DNA of 64,000 nt from Micromonospora sp. WMMD980 (GCF_029626035.1 NZ_JARUBE010000003.1:5456001-5520000); one strand, 5' to 3'; positions 43,115 through 52,173 are shown, numbered from the stretch's first letter. The notes: generated from the sequence alone by a model not told the origin. Made by a program: numbers and translations.

Positions 43115-44188
43115 GTGAGTGTCGCGTTGGTGACCGGTTCCGGCGGTCTGATCGGCTCCGAGGCGGCCCGGCACTTCGCCGGCCTCGGTCTCGACGTGGT
43201 CGGCATCGACAACGACATGCGGCGGTACTTCTTCGGCGAGGACGGCTCGACCGCCTGGAGCCTCGACCGGCTCGCCGCCGACCTCGGGCCCGCCTACACC
43301 CACCACGCCGTGGACATCCGGGACCGGGACGGACTCGAGAAGGTGTTCACCCGCTACGGGCGGGATATCGCCGTGGTGATCCACAGCGCCGCCCAGCCGA
43401 GTCACGACTGGGCCGCCAAGGAGCCCTACACCGACTTCGACGTCAACGCGGGCGGCACGCTCAACGTGCTGGAGAACACCAGGCGACACGCGATCGACGC
43501 GCCGTTCATCCACTGTTCCACCAACAAGGTCTACGGCGACCGGCCGAACACGCTGCCGCTGATCGAGCTGGAGACCCGCTACGAGCTGCCCGAGGACCAC
43601 CACTGGTACGGCGGCATCACCGAGGACATGTCGATCGACGAGTCGCTGCACTCGATCTTCGGCGCCTCGAAGGTCGCCGCCGACGTGATGGTCCAGGAGT
43701 ACGGCCGCTACTTCGACATGAAGACCGCCTGTTTCCGCGGCGGCACACTCACCGGCCCGGCGCACTCGGCGGCCGAGCTGCACGGCTTCCTGGCGTACCT
43801 GATGCGGTGCGTGATGGAGGGCCGGACGTACAACCTCTTCGGCTACAAGGGGAAGATGGTCCGCGACGCCATCCACTCCCACGACGTGCTCACCGCGTTC
43901 GAGGCGTTCTTCCGCGAGCCGCGTTCCGCCCAGGTCTACAACCTCGGCGGCGGCCGACACTCGAACACCTCGCACATCGAGGCGTTCCGGATCGCCCAGG
44001 AGATCACCGGCCGCGAGGCGCGGATCAACTACGTCGAGCAGGCCCGCACCGGCGACCACCAGTGGTACGTCAGCAGCATGGCCCGGTTCGAGGAGCACTA
44101 CCCGGCCTGGAAGATCACCTACGACGTCCCGATGATCCTCCGCGAGATCCACGAGGCGAACGCCGACAAGTGGGTGCCGAAGGCATGA
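43115..44188 (+). CDS. NAD-dependent epimerase, CDP-paratose 2-epimerase-like
   Basis: A 357-residue extended short-chain dehydrogenase. The NAD-binding loop [15 protein letters not shown] is at residues 6-20. [20 protein letters not shown] is near 31-50 and is characteristic of CDP-paratose/tyvelose 2-epimerases. The usual catalytic YxxxK reads [11 protein letters not shown], so Phe stands where Tyr is expected. Start GTG 43115 follows CAGGAG. The ATG of the next gene overlaps the stop. It likely makes a sugar nucleotide for the following glycosyltransferase; the exact substrate is unknown. Confidence 0.85.
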   Translation: MSVALVTGSGGLIGSEAARHFAGLGLDVVGIDNDMRRYFFGEDGSTAWSLDRLAADLGPAYTHHAVDIRDRDGLEKVFTRYGRDIAVVIHSAAQPSHDWAAKEPYTDFDVNAGGTLNVLENTRRHAIDAPFIHCSTNKVYGDRPNTLPLIELETRYELPEDHHWYGGITEDMSIDESLHSIFGASKVAADVMVQEYGRYFDMKTACFRGGTLTGPAHSAAELHGFLAYLMRCVMEGRTYNLFGYKGKMVRDAIHSHDVLTAFEAFFREPRSAQVYNLGGGRHSNTSHIEAFRIAQEITGREARINYVEQARTGDHQWYVSSMARFEEHYPAWKITYDVPMILREIHEANADKWVPKA

Positions 44189-44991
44189 CCGCCGACACCA
44201 AGCGCAACGTGCTCGGCGTCGGCGTCGACGCCACCGACTACGCCCGGGCCACCGAGGCGGTGGTCGACGCCGCCCGGGAGCGCCGGCCGCTGGCCCTGAC
44301 CGCGCTGGCCGTGCACGGCGTCATGACGGGCGTGCTCGACCCGGCGCACAACGCCCGGCTCAACTCGTTCGACGTGGTCACCCCGGACGGGCAGCCGGTG
44401 CGCTGGGCGCTCAACCTGCTGCACGGCGCCAACCTCACCGACCGCGTCTACGGCCCGGAACTGACCCTTCGGGTGCTGTCCCGGTTCGCCGACGAAGGGC
44501 TTCCGGTCTATCTCTACGGCTCCACCGAGGAGACCCTGGCCCGGTTGATCCCGGCGCTGGAGCGCCGGTTCCCGGCGCTGAAGATCGCCGGGGTCGAACC
44601 GTCCAAGTTCCGGGCGGCGAACCCCGGTGAGGACGCCGAGATCGCCGAGCGGATCCGCGACAGCGGCGCCCGCCTCGTCCTGGTCGGGCTGGGTTGCCCC
44701 CGGCAGGAGGTCTTCGCCCACGCCATGCGGCCGCTGCTGGACATGCCGCTGATGGCGGTCGGCGCGGCGTTCGACTACCACGCCGGGCTGCTGCGAAACC
44801 CACCGCCGTGGATGCAGCGGGCCGGGCTGGAGTGGTTCTGGCGGCTCGGCCTGGAGCCGAAGCGGCTGTGGCGGCGCTACGTCATCCTCAACCCGGCCTA
44901 CCTGGCCCGGCTCGCGGCGCAGAAGACCGGCGTGTGGCGGGCCACCCCGCCGCCACCGGCCACCGAGCGGCCCGCCACGTTCGACGTCTGA
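44185..44991 (+). CDS. WecG/TagA/CpsF-family glycosyltransferase
   Basis: A 268-residue glycosyltransferase family 26 protein. Motifs include [19 protein letters not shown] near residues 65-84, [10 protein letters not shown] near 92, [12 protein letters not shown] near 112, and [18 protein letters not shown] near 158-175. The [16 protein letters not shown] segment near 215-230 is the membrane-binding C-terminus. Such enzymes add N-acetylmannosamine-like sugars to polyprenyl-linked carriers. The ATG overlaps the epimerase stop (ATGA), so the two genes form an operon for a surface glycan. Confidence 0.9.
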   Translation: MTADTKRNVLGVGVDATDYARATEAVVDAARERRPLALTALAVHGVMTGVLDPAHNARLNSFDVVTPDGQPVRWALNLLHGANLTDRVYGPELTLRVLSRFADEGLPVYLYGSTEETLARLIPALERRFPALKIAGVEPSKFRAANPGEDAEIAERIRDSGARLVLVGLGCPRQEVFAHAMRPLLDMPLMAVGAAFDYHAGLLRNPPPWMQRAGLEWFWRLGLEPKRLWRRYVILNPAYLARLAAQKTGVWRATPPPPATERPATFDV

Positions 44992-45014
44992 CGTCGTCCC
45001 CTACGGGACGACGT
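44991..45014 (+). terminator. Terminator after the epimerase-glycosyltransferase operon
   Basis: ACGTCGTCCC and GGGACGACGT form a perfect 10-bp stem around CTAC, overlapping the last base of the stop codon. Confidence 0.7.
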
Positions 45015-45076
45015 TCCGGGTCGACCGGGGTGCCGTCCCGGATTCGGCGCGCGTCGAAGTGGGCAAGGCTGGGGCC

Positions 45077-45688
45077 ATGGATGACCGTCTCGCCGTGCTG
45101 CTTCCCGTCGCCGCCGTCTGGCTGGCCGCCGCGCTGGTGGCGGAGGGCCTGCCCGGGCTGGACCGCGCGCGGGCGCTGCGTCGGCGTACCGGATGGTTGT
45201 CCGCCCTGGTGCTGACCGGCCTCGCGCTCACCGCGGCGGCCCTGGGCGCGGGCCTGCAGAGCGCCGGTGACACGGCGCTCGATCGGGCCACCGCCGGGCT
45301 CGCCGTCGCGGCGGTGCCGGCCGCGCTCGTCGCCGGCTGCACGGTGCGCCGGATCCGCCGGCTGCGGGCCGGCGCGGGCGCCTTCGCCACCGCGCCGGGA
45401 ACACCGGCGCCGCACGGGCTGCGGGCGGCCGCCGCGCATCCGCTGATCGCGCTTCCGCTCCACGCCACCGCGCTCGCGGTGCTCGCGGCGATGCTCCCGG
45501 CCGTCGGGGTCGACCTGGCCGCCGCGCCGGGCGTGGCCGGACCGGCGATCACGGTCGCGGTCCTCGGCGTCGCCGCGATCGGGGTACGCCACGCGCTGCG
45601 GCACAACCGGCTCGCCGAGCGGGCGTTGCCGCCGGCCGGCGCGGCGCCGGCGGTGTCAGCGCGTGCGGCTCGTGCCCTGCACGTATAG
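45077..45688 (+). CDS. Multi-pass membrane protein, unknown function
   Basis: A 203-residue hydrophobic protein with about five membrane segments (for example AVLLPVAAVWLAAALVAEGL; ALVLTGLALTAAALGAGL; AVAAVPAALVAGC; ALPLHATALAVLAAMLPAV-like; TVAVLGVAAIGV). Basic loops (CTVRRIRRLR) suggest orientation. Not recognised as a named family. ATG 45077 is preceded by CAAGG; an upstream GTG 45059 is possible. Its last 33 bases overlap the convergent gene on the other strand. Confidence 0.65.
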   Translation: MDDRLAVLLPVAAVWLAAALVAEGLPGLDRARALRRRTGWLSALVLTGLALTAAALGAGLQSAGDTALDRATAGLAVAAVPAALVAGCTVRRIRRLRAGAGAFATAPGTPAPHGLRAAAAHPLIALPLHATALAVLAAMLPAVGVDLAAAPGVAGPAITVAVLGVAAIGVRHALRHNRLAERALPPAGAAPAVSARAARALHV

Positions 45689-46060
45689 CAGTTCCAGGAT
45701 CGCCCGGGTCGCCTCGAACCACCGGTCGAGCCAGCCGGGCGGCGGCACGCTGCCCTTCGGGGGCAACTCCAGCAGCAGGCCGCGCAGCAGCGGGTGGTCC
45801 ACCAGGGACTCCTGCCGCTCCATCGGCCACCCGCTGGGCGGGAAGGACGGCTCGGTGAGCGGGTTCGGGTCGAGCGACGGCAGGGAGAGCGCCGGGGCGA
45901 CCTGCTCCGGGGTGCCGGCGTCCCGGCCGGCGAGGTCCTCGCCCTCGCCGGAGACCACCTCGGTCAGGACGGTGTCCCGGCGCGCCCCGCGATACTTGCC
46001 ACCGAACCGCTCCGGCTTGCCCGGACCGTTGGTGAGATTCTCTGAACCGATCGTCGTCAT
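45656..46060 (-). CDS. Hypothetical protein downstream of the XRE/DUF397 pair
   Basis: A 134-residue soluble protein not recognised as a family. It has a polar N-terminus (GSENLTNGPGKPERFGGKYR), an acidic middle and a more hydrophobic C-terminal part (DHPLLRGLLLELPPKG; DRWFEATRAILELLYVQG) that may be a helical domain. It is the third gene on the minus strand after the XRE regulator and DUF397 gene, 150 bases away. Its 3' end overlaps the membrane protein gene on the other strand. Confidence 0.6.
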   Translation of the reverse strand: MTTIGSENLTNGPGKPERFGGKYRGARRDTVLTEVVSGEGEDLAGRDAGTPEQVAPALSLPSLDPNPLTEPSFPPSGWPMERQESLVDHPLLRGLLLELPPKGSVPPPGWLDRWFEATRAILELLYVQGTSRTR

Positions 46061-46210
46061 CCGTCTCGCCTGCCTCGTTCGGTTGCCGATCCGTGCGGTT
46101 CAACGAGGCGGAACGGAACTGGCGACGGGTGACGGCACGCGGCGGTGCGGGGGACGGAACGGTCCCGCCCGGCGACGCTGCCGGGCGGGACCATGCTTCG
46201 GTGGTGCCGA

Positions 46211-46438
46211 TCAGCTCCGACCGAAGGTCTCGCCCCTGGCGCCGGCGACGAAGGCGTGCCAGTCACCCGGGGCGAAGACCAAAGCCGGACCGGCCTTGTC
46301 CTTCGAGTCCCGGACGCCGACCGCCCCGGTCACGTAAGCGACCTCCACGCAGTTGTCGCAGTTCGGCCCGCTCTTCGAGCTCTTGAACCACGTCGCCTGC
46401 GTCAGGTCCACGGGGAACTCCTTGGTCGCCATTTCCAC
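46211..46438 (-). CDS. DUF397 domain protein
   Basis: A 75-residue DUF397 protein with the signature TWFKSSKSGPNCDNCVEVAY near residues 16-35 and GVRDSKD near 41-47. DUF397 proteins are small partners of Scr1-type XRE regulators in actinomycetes and can act like an antitoxin/toxin pair or developmental switch. GTG 46438 follows GAGGAG; it overlaps the end of the XRE gene by 37 bases, which shows tight coupling. Confidence 0.88.
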   Translation of the reverse strand: MEMATKEFPVDLTQATWFKSSKSGPNCDNCVEVAYVTGAVGVRDSKDKAGPALVFAPGDWHAFVAGARGETFGRS

Positions 46439-47283
46439 AGCGGCTCCTCTGCCAGTTTCGCGATGTGTGCGACGGACTCCTCCGGTCGTATGGCCGCTGC
46501 TCGAATGTGATCGAAGATGAAGCTGTACTTCTGCAGTTCGTCGCTCTTCTCCAGGAAGAGCCCACCCGTGGCGTTCTCCGCGTACACGACATCCGGATCA
46601 CTCGGTTCGGGGAAGCTGAGGATCGTGAAGGTCCCGTCCATGCCGGCGTGCGCACCCACCTCGAAGGGCAGGACCTGCACCGTCACGTTCGGCAGTTCGG
46701 CCACCTCCACCAACCGCTTGAGCTGGCCACGCATCACCGCGTCGCCGCCAACCGGCCGGCTCAGCACCGCCTCATCGAGCACCACCCACAGATCGACCGG
46801 ATCGTCCTGCGTCAACAACGACTGACGGCCCAGTCGGACACGCACCCGTTGGTCGATCTGTTCGGCGGTGAAGTCCGGCCGGGCGGCGCGGATCATCGCA
46901 CCGGCGTACTCCTCGGTCTCCAACAGGCCGGGCACGACCTGCTGTTCGTACGCCCGGATCTGGCTGGCCGCGGCCTCCAGGCCGACGTACGCGCCGACCA
47001 GCACCGTGCTGTAGGGGTGCCACCAGCCCTTCTGCCGCGCCTCCCGGGCGATCTGCACCAACTCGTCGCTCTCCGCGCCGACCACCCCGTAGATGCGGAG
47101 CATGTCCCGCACGTCGCGGGGCGTCGCGGTGGTGTGCCCGGTCTCGATGCGGGAGACCTTCGACGCCGAGCACTCCAGTTGCTCGGCGACCGCCTCTATG
47201 GTGATGCCGGCGGCCTCCCGCTGGCGGCGGAGTTCGGCCCCGAGGCGGCGCCGGCGGATGGTCGGGCTGCGCCGTTCGCTCAC
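46402..47283 (-). CDS. XRE-family regulator with DUF5753 (Scr1 type)
   Basis: A 293-residue regulator. The N-terminal helix-turn-helix spans about residues 14-70 (LGAELRRQREAAGITIEAVA, CSASKVSRIETGHTTATPRD). The C-terminal DUF5753 domain (about 95-275) includes EQQVVPGLLETEEYA, LWVVLDEAVLSRPVGGD and VTVQVLPFEVGAHAGMDGTF. It is the usual partner of a downstream DUF397 gene, present here. GTG 47283 follows GAGGAG. Several such pairs per genome is normal in this group. Confidence 0.92.
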   Translation of the reverse strand: MSERRSPTIRRRRLGAELRRQREAAGITIEAVAEQLECSASKVSRIETGHTTATPRDVRDMLRIYGVVGAESDELVQIAREARQKGWWHPYSTVLVGAYVGLEAAASQIRAYEQQVVPGLLETEEYAGAMIRAARPDFTAEQIDQRVRVRLGRQSLLTQDDPVDLWVVLDEAVLSRPVGGDAVMRGQLKRLVEVAELPNVTVQVLPFEVGAHAGMDGTFTILSFPEPSDPDVVYAENATGGLFLEKSDELQKYSFIFDHIRAAAIRPEESVAHIAKLAEEPLWKWRPRSSPWT

Positions 47284-47831
47284 GAGCACTCCTCGGTACG
47301 CGGCTTCGGGGCCGGCGGGCAAGCGTTCGCGGCGGGGGTGGTGCCGGTCGTCGACCGGCCGCGACGGGCGAAACCGGCGTCCAGTGTGCCGTCCCGACAC
47401 CTGAGGCTTCAAGCGTCCCGTTCACGTGTCCCGCTCACCTATCGGCAAAAGTCGACGTGCAACTTGCATGACGCACGTCGCTGATGCACTCTGTCCGTAT
47501 GGCACGGGTTACTCACCGTCTTCGCTTGATCTCCGGGCGTGGTGACACCACGGTTCGTGGGACGGCCGGAGGGGAGCCGTCCCGCGCCGTGAGACCTGCA
47601 CCGGAATGAAGACCCCGCCGCTGCACGCCGGCTCGGCTGCGGCGGCGGGAGCGGTAACCGGGAGCAGCCGGGTGATGGTCGGGTGGCGGTCCGCCACCGT
47701 GGGTACGGCCCGACCAGCACCGCCCCACCGAACCGTCGGTCCACGAGGCAGAACCCCCGTCCCCGGACCGCACCCGACCCCCGTTCAGCCTCGCCGGCCC
47801 CGCCGCCGGCCGAACCTTCCCAGGAGCCCAT
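47284..47831. other. 548-base interval without a confident gene
   Basis: It holds the promoter of the XRE gene on one side and the leader of the 47832 gene on the other. TGCAACTTGCA near 47459 is a short inverted repeat. Open frames exist at 47499-47609 (MARVTHRLRLISGRGDTT) and 47606-47851 (Pro/Arg-rich); the second starts inside the first's stop (ATGA) and runs past the next GTG. They may be leader peptides or chance. Confidence 0.4.
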
Positions 47832-48119
47832 GTGCTTCCCCGCTCCGGTGACGTACTGCACGTGACGCGCGCGGCGAGTGTCCAGTTCCTCCGACCGATC
47901 ATGTTCCGGATGATCCGGGTGCTCGACTGGCCGACCTACGACGGTTGGCTCTGGCTCGACGGCTACGAGTTGAACGCGGCGGGGGACGCGGTCAACCGGC
48001 GGTCGATCTTCGTACAGCAGGAGGGGCTGCGGCAGGTCCAGGCCGCGCCGGTCCCTCGTCAGCACACCGTCCGCACCGCCCGGCGGCCGATCGCACGGAC
48101 CCCGGTACGGGTGGGCTGA
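47832..48119 (+). CDS. Hypothetical protein, conserved-looking 95 residues
   Basis: A 95-residue protein of unknown family. A compact aromatic core (MFRMIRVLDWPTYDGWLWLD) and GYELNAAGDAVNRRSIFVQQ suggest a folded beta-rich domain; the last 25 residues are basic. GTG 47832 has AGGAG 8 bases upstream. The amino-acid pattern is far from random GC-rich noise. It precedes the membrane protein gene at 48218. Confidence 0.62.
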   Translation: MLPRSGDVLHVTRAASVQFLRPIMFRMIRVLDWPTYDGWLWLDGYELNAAGDAVNRRSIFVQQEGLRQVQAAPVPRQHTVRTARRPIARTPVRVG

Positions 48120-48217
48120 CCTCACGATTCCCGGCCGGATGGGCGTACCGCCGCCATAGAATCGGTACGCCCACCCCGGCACGTTCCACCCCGCGCGCCT
48201 CGGACCCTGAACCAGGG

Positions 48218-48652
48218 ATGGTCATGGTCAAACTGTCTGCCGCGCGGCGGCACCGTCGGTCCCGCATCGGCTACGCCCTCGGGCTCCTCGTGTTCCTCGG
48301 GGCCGCGACCGCGCTCGCGCTCGTGGTCCGCCACCCGGCCCTCTCCGCAACCCAGCAGCTGGCCGAGCCCGTACCCGCTCCCGAGATCACCGTGGCCGAG
48401 GGCGACGCCGGCGCGGGCGTCGGGACCGCGCCGGACGAATCCGAACCGGACGAGGACGAGCCGGCGGCCGGTGCCGACGCGGCCATCCCCCCGACCGGCA
48501 CGGCAGGCGTCGGCGCCGGGGCGGGCTCGCTCGCCGAGCCCGCCGGCGACCCGATCGAGCCCGGCCGGTCGCTCTTCTACACCGGTCTGCTCGGACTGGC
48601 CATCTCGCTGGCCGGGCTCGGCCTGGTCGGCACCCGCCGCCGCCAGTGGTGA
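48218..48652 (+). CDS. Membrane-anchored protein with acidic outer region
   Basis: A 144-residue protein. It has a basic start, a membrane helix (GYALGLLVFLGAATALALVV), an acidic Pro/Glu/Asp-rich middle (PDESEPDEDEPAAGADAAIP), and a C-terminal helix (LFYTGLLGLAISLAGLGLV) followed by GTRRRQW. The C-terminal layout resembles a cell-wall sorting signal, but no clear LPXTG or LAXTG box is seen; IPPTGT is the nearest. ATG 48218 or 48224 could be the start. Confidence 0.6.
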   Translation: MVMVKLSAARRHRRSRIGYALGLLVFLGAATALALVVRHPALSATQQLAEPVPAPEITVAEGDAGAGVGTAPDESEPDEDEPAAGADAAIPPTGTAGVGAGAGSLAEPAGDPIEPGRSLFYTGLLGLAISLAGLGLVGTRRRQW

Positions 48653-48655
48653 CCG

Positions 48656-49615
48656 TCAGGGGGTCGCGGTGGTGGTCGGCGTGGAGCCCGAGGTGGTCCG
48701 CGCGGTCGTCGGCGCCCCGGTGGTGGGCGCCGCCGGCTCGGCCACCACGATGGTGACCCGTTCGCCCTCGCCCACCGAGTAACCGGCCTCGGGATCCGTG
48801 GCGATCACCGTGCCGGCCGGCCGGTCCGACGCCCGGCGTCGCACCCGGTAGTCGATGCCGAGCCGGTCCAGTGCCGCCCGGGCGGCCGTCTCCGGGAGCC
48901 CCACCAGCGGCGGCATCGGCACCTCGGCCGCCGCCGTCGTGGTCGGCGGTGTGCTCGGCGGTGAGCTGCTCGGCGACGCGCTCGTCGGCGCGGCGCTCGT
49001 CGGCGCGGAGGTGCTCGGGACCGCCGACGGCGACGCGCCCGGCCCGGAGTCGCGGTCCGCGGCGCGCAGGGCCAGCCAGACCCCGAGCGCGATCAACCCG
49101 ATCAGGACCAGGGCGAGGATGCCCAGCAGGATCGGCATCCACCAGCGGCGGCCGGCCTGCTCGTCGCCGTACCACTCGGCGCCCGGCTCCGGGTAGCCGG
49201 CAGGTCGTGGCGGCGGCACCCCGGCCCGCCCCGACCAGGCCCCACCGCCGACCGGCTCCTGGCGGCTGGTGGCGTCGAGAGGCCGGCCCGTCCCACCGGG
49301 CAGCGGCCGGGTGGCGTCGCCGCCGGGTTGGATCCGCGTCGCGTCCCCACCTCGGTCACCGGGCATCGCCCGCGTGGCGTCCGCGCTGCCGGCGGCGTTG
49401 CGGGGCATCGCCCGCGTCGCGTCCGCGTCCTCGGCGCCGGCCGTCTCGCGGGGCATCGCCCGCGTGGCATCCACGTCCTCGGCGCCGGCCGTGCCGCGGG
49501 GCATCGCCCGCGTCGCGTCCGGGTCGGGCGGGGTGGCGGCGGCGCCCCGGTCCGGCGGCAGCGCCCGGGTCGCGTCCGCGTCACCGGCCGGTGGCTCCTG
49601 ACGGTCGTCGCTCAT
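48656..49615 (-). CDS. PASTA-domain membrane protein with repeated DATRAMP motifs
   Basis: A 319-residue protein in three parts. Residues about 10-120 contain seven copies of DATRxxP (DATRALP, four DATRAMP, DATRIQP, DATRPLP) with short spacers. One membrane helix follows (MPILLGILALVLIGLIALGV, about 160-180), then a Ser/Thr/Pro stretch and one PASTA-like domain (MPPLVGLPETAARAALDRLG, RVRRRASDRPAGTVIATDPE). There is no kinase domain. The repeated threonine motif on the cytoplasmic side could be a target for PknA/PknB and FHA proteins; this is inference. A second PASTA gene follows at 49729. Confidence 0.75.
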   Translation of the reverse strand: MSDDRQEPPAGDADATRALPPDRGAAATPPDPDATRAMPRGTAGAEDVDATRAMPRETAGAEDADATRAMPRNAAGSADATRAMPGDRGGDATRIQPGGDATRPLPGGTGRPLDATSRQEPVGGGAWSGRAGVPPPRPAGYPEPGAEWYGDEQAGRRWWMPILLGILALVLIGLIALGVWLALRAADRDSGPGASPSAVPSTSAPTSAAPTSASPSSSPPSTPPTTTAAAEVPMPPLVGLPETAARAALDRLGIDYRVRRRASDRPAGTVIATDPEAGYSVGEGERVTIVVAEPAAPTTGAPTTARTTSGSTPTTTATP

Positions 49616-49728
49616 GGCACACGTCCTCCCCACCGGGACGGGGCACGCGGCCCTCGAACGTCAAAGGTAGCGGGCCGCGACCAAGCCGGCCGGGATCAGC
49701 GCGCCGGCCCGCCCGGTCGCCCGTGTCG

Positions 49729-50430
49729 TCAGGGTGTCGGTGGGCCGGTGGCCGTCGGCGGGTCGGAGGGCGCGGTGCCACAGGTCAGCGCGATCTGGTC
49801 GTTCCAGCGAGCGGCGCTCCCGGCGGCCGGGTCCTGCGCGGTCACCGCACCCTGGCGGCCGGTTCGGTAGCGGGGATAGAGCCCGGCCTCCACCAGTTCG
49901 TCGGCCGCATCGGAGCAGGACCGGCCGGCCAGGTCGGGCACTGTGACGGCTGGTGCCGGCCCGGCCACCCAGACGGTGACGGTGACACCGCGCCTGACCG
50001 ATGAGCCGGCCCGCGGTGAGGTGCGTTCCACCGACCGGCCCGAGCCGTCGCCGAACACCAGCCGCCAGCCGAGCTTGCGTTCCCGCAGCTCCTGCCGGGC
50101 CCGCTCGAAGTCGGTGCCCACCAGCTCCGGCACCGCGAGACCGGACGGGGTGGTCGACCGCGTGCCGGTCGGGCGGTCCTCGCCGGGCCGGGACCCGGTG
50201 GACGTCGCCTCACCTGCCGGGGAGGACGGAGCAGCCGGTGGTGGCGTCGACTCGGACGAGGCGGTGGGCCGGTCCGGCTCCCCGGCCAGCACCCACCCCC
50301 CGCTGGCACCGATCACCGCCAACAGGAGCGCGGCCAGGCCGCCGCCGACCAGCAGCCGGGTCCGGTCCGGGCCGGCCTCGTCGCCCACCGGCTGCCGATC
50401 GTCAGTCATCGCGTCCACCGCCTCAGTCAT
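49729..50430 (-). CDS. Membrane protein with two PASTA domains
   Basis: A 233-residue protein: short cytoplasmic N-terminus, one helix (LLVGGGLAALLLAVIGASGG, about 30-50), a Ser/Thr/Pro linker, and two PASTA domains (VPELVGTDFERARQELRERK; VPDLAGRSCSDAADELVEAG). A pair of cysteines near residues 190 and 225 may form a disulfide. It could sense muropeptides like PknB but has no catalytic domain. ATG 50430 or 50409 could be the start. It lies upstream of the DATRAMP-repeat protein on the same strand. Confidence 0.72.
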   Translation of the reverse strand: MTEAVDAMTDDRQPVGDEAGPDRTRLLVGGGLAALLLAVIGASGGWVLAGEPDRPTASSESTPPPAAPSSPAGEATSTGSRPGEDRPTGTRSTTPSGLAVPELVGTDFERARQELRERKLGWRLVFGDGSGRSVERTSPRAGSSVRRGVTVTVWVAGPAPAVTVPDLAGRSCSDAADELVEAGLYPRYRTGRQGAVTAQDPAAGSAARWNDQIALTCGTAPSDPPTATGPPTP

Positions 50431-50523
50431 CGGCGACCGTAGCCGGTGCCGCCAAGGCACTCACGCCCGGCCGGCAGCTCCCACGACTCGCCGGGCCGAC
50501 CTCGGGACGCTACGCTGCCCCGC

Positions 50524-52149
50524 ATGGCCAGACGGGGCTGGGGAGGATCGACCGCCGCCGCGCTCGGCGTGGCTGCCGGAGCGGGCGCCGCGCAGCTCGG
50601 CTTCGGCTACGGGCTCGGCATCATCAACTGGGCGCCCACCGGCGCCGTGCGGGTCGAGTCGGCCTGGGTGGCGAGCCTCGCCTGGGCCACCTGGATCGCT
50701 GCGACCTCGGTCGTCGTCGGTGCGGTCTGTGCACAGCGCCTGCGCGGCGGCGACGAACCGGTGGGCACGCTGCCCCGGCTCGGGATCGCGCTCGCCGCAG
50801 GTGTCGGCGCGCTGGTCACCGTGCTGCTGGTGGCGGTGCCGGCGCGAGCGGCCCGGGTGCCGGACACGACCGCGCCGCAGACCGTCGCCGCCGCCTACGC
50901 CGCGGCCGGCCTGGTGCTCGGCGTGCTGTTGGCGACCTGGGCGCTGCACACCCGCGCCGCCGCTACGAACCTGTTGGCCACCACCGGCTGGCTCTGGCTG
51001 CTCGCCGTGGTGTCGGTGGTGGACGGGGTGCTCTCCGGCCGGGGTCTCACCACCGCACAGCTCGGCATCTGGCAGATCAGCGCGGACCGCGCCGGGTTCT
51101 GGATCCGCGACTACTTCTACTGGCCGGGGGCACTGCTCTCGCTGGGCTCCGCCCTGCTGATCGGCGTGCTGGCCGCCCGCCGCGCGGCGCGGTCGCCCCG
51201 GGCACGCGTCGGCGTGACCGCCTCCGGGGCGGCCGGTCCGCTGCTGGTCGCGCTGGCCTACCTGCTGGCCGTGCCGCGGCTGGCCGGGATCGCCGCCGAG
51301 CAGTTGTCGGCCCACCTGATCGCCCCGTACGCGGTGATCGCCGGCGTGGGCGGCTCGGCCCTGGTGGCCGCGCTGGCTCAGCGGTCCGACCGGCGCGCCG
51401 CGGACCGCACGTCGGCGGCCGGGCCCGACCAAAACGGCGGGGACCCGGAGCCGGGCAACGAGAAGCGCGGCTCCGACGAGGCGCGCGGCTCCGACGAGGC
51501 GCGCAGGGCCGCCGAGGAGCGCAGGGCCGCCGAGGAGCGCAGGGCCGCCGAGGAGCCGCTGGCCGGCGGGCAGCAGCCGGCCGGGACGAGGCCGGCCGGG
51601 CGGTTCTTCCGGCGTCGCGCCGCGTCCGCCACCGCGCCGACCTCCGGGAACCGACCGGGCGGCGCGGCCGACGGGACCGGGACGACTGACGTCCCGGCTT
51701 CCACCGGAAGCCGACCGGACAGTGGACGGACTCCGGTGGAGGTGTCGGGTCCGCCCGGCGGGCCGGCGCCTGCGACCGAGCACGACCCGGAGGCGACGGC
51801 AGGCTCAGGCCGCGACGCCCTGACCGGCTCGGGTCGCGACGCGGTACGCGGCCCAGGTCGCGACGCGCCGACCGGCTCGGGCCGCGACGCGGTCACGGCG
51901 GATGAGCAGGGCGGGACGGCGAGCCGCGCCGGACGGGCGTCCGACGGGCAGGCGGGACCGTCGGGCGGGGCCGGGCCGTCGGGCGGGGGCGCGCGGTCGA
52001 CCGCCGCTCGTCGGAGCCGGGCGGTGCCGCAGCAGCGGCAGTCCGACGACGCGCCGCAGGTCAGCACCACCGACCGGGCCGCTGTCGACGAACCGGAGAC
52101 CGGGGACGCCACGGTCGCCGAGCCGAAGAGCCGTCGCCGTACCCGCTGA
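50524..52149 (+). CDS. Membrane protein with repeat-rich cytoplasmic tail
   Basis: A 541-residue protein. The first about 290 residues contain about eight membrane helices (for example TAAALGVAAGAGAAQLGFGY; AAGLVLGVLLATWALHT; LLVALAYLLAV). The tail is low complexity, with EERRAA repeated three times near 335-350 and GSGRDAxTG-type units repeated four times near 430-460, then a basic end (KSRRRTR). No known domain is recognised. The repeats are in-frame DNA repeats that can expand or contract. Confidence 0.68.
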   Translation: MARRGWGGSTAAALGVAAGAGAAQLGFGYGLGIINWAPTGAVRVESAWVASLAWATWIAATSVVVGAVCAQRLRGGDEPVGTLPRLGIALAAGVGALVTVLLVAVPARAARVPDTTAPQTVAAAYAAAGLVLGVLLATWALHTRAAATNLLATTGWLWLLAVVSVVDGVLSGRGLTTAQLGIWQISADRAGFWIRDYFYWPGALLSLGSALLIGVLAARRAARSPRARVGVTASGAAGPLLVALAYLLAVPRLAGIAAEQLSAHLIAPYAVIAGVGGSALVAALAQRSDRRAADRTSAAGPDQNGGDPEPGNEKRGSDEARGSDEARRAAEERRAAEERRAAEEPLAGGQQPAGTRPAGRFFRRRAASATAPTSGNRPGGAADGTGTTDVPASTGSRPDSGRTPVEVSGPPGGPAPATEHDPEATAGSGRDALTGSGRDAVRGPGRDAPTGSGRDAVTADEQGGTASRAGRASDGQAGPSGGAGPSGGGARSTAARRSRAVPQQRQSDDAPQVSTTDRAAVDEPETGDATVAEPKSRRRTR

Positions 52150-52173
52150 TCCCGCCGTTACCCGTGGAGCGCG

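Noticed and set aside
51800..51900. Regularly spaced repeats near the end of the 50524 gene, considered as a CRISPR array
   Set aside because: Units are short, in frame and code for GSGRDA; no unique spacers and no cas genes.
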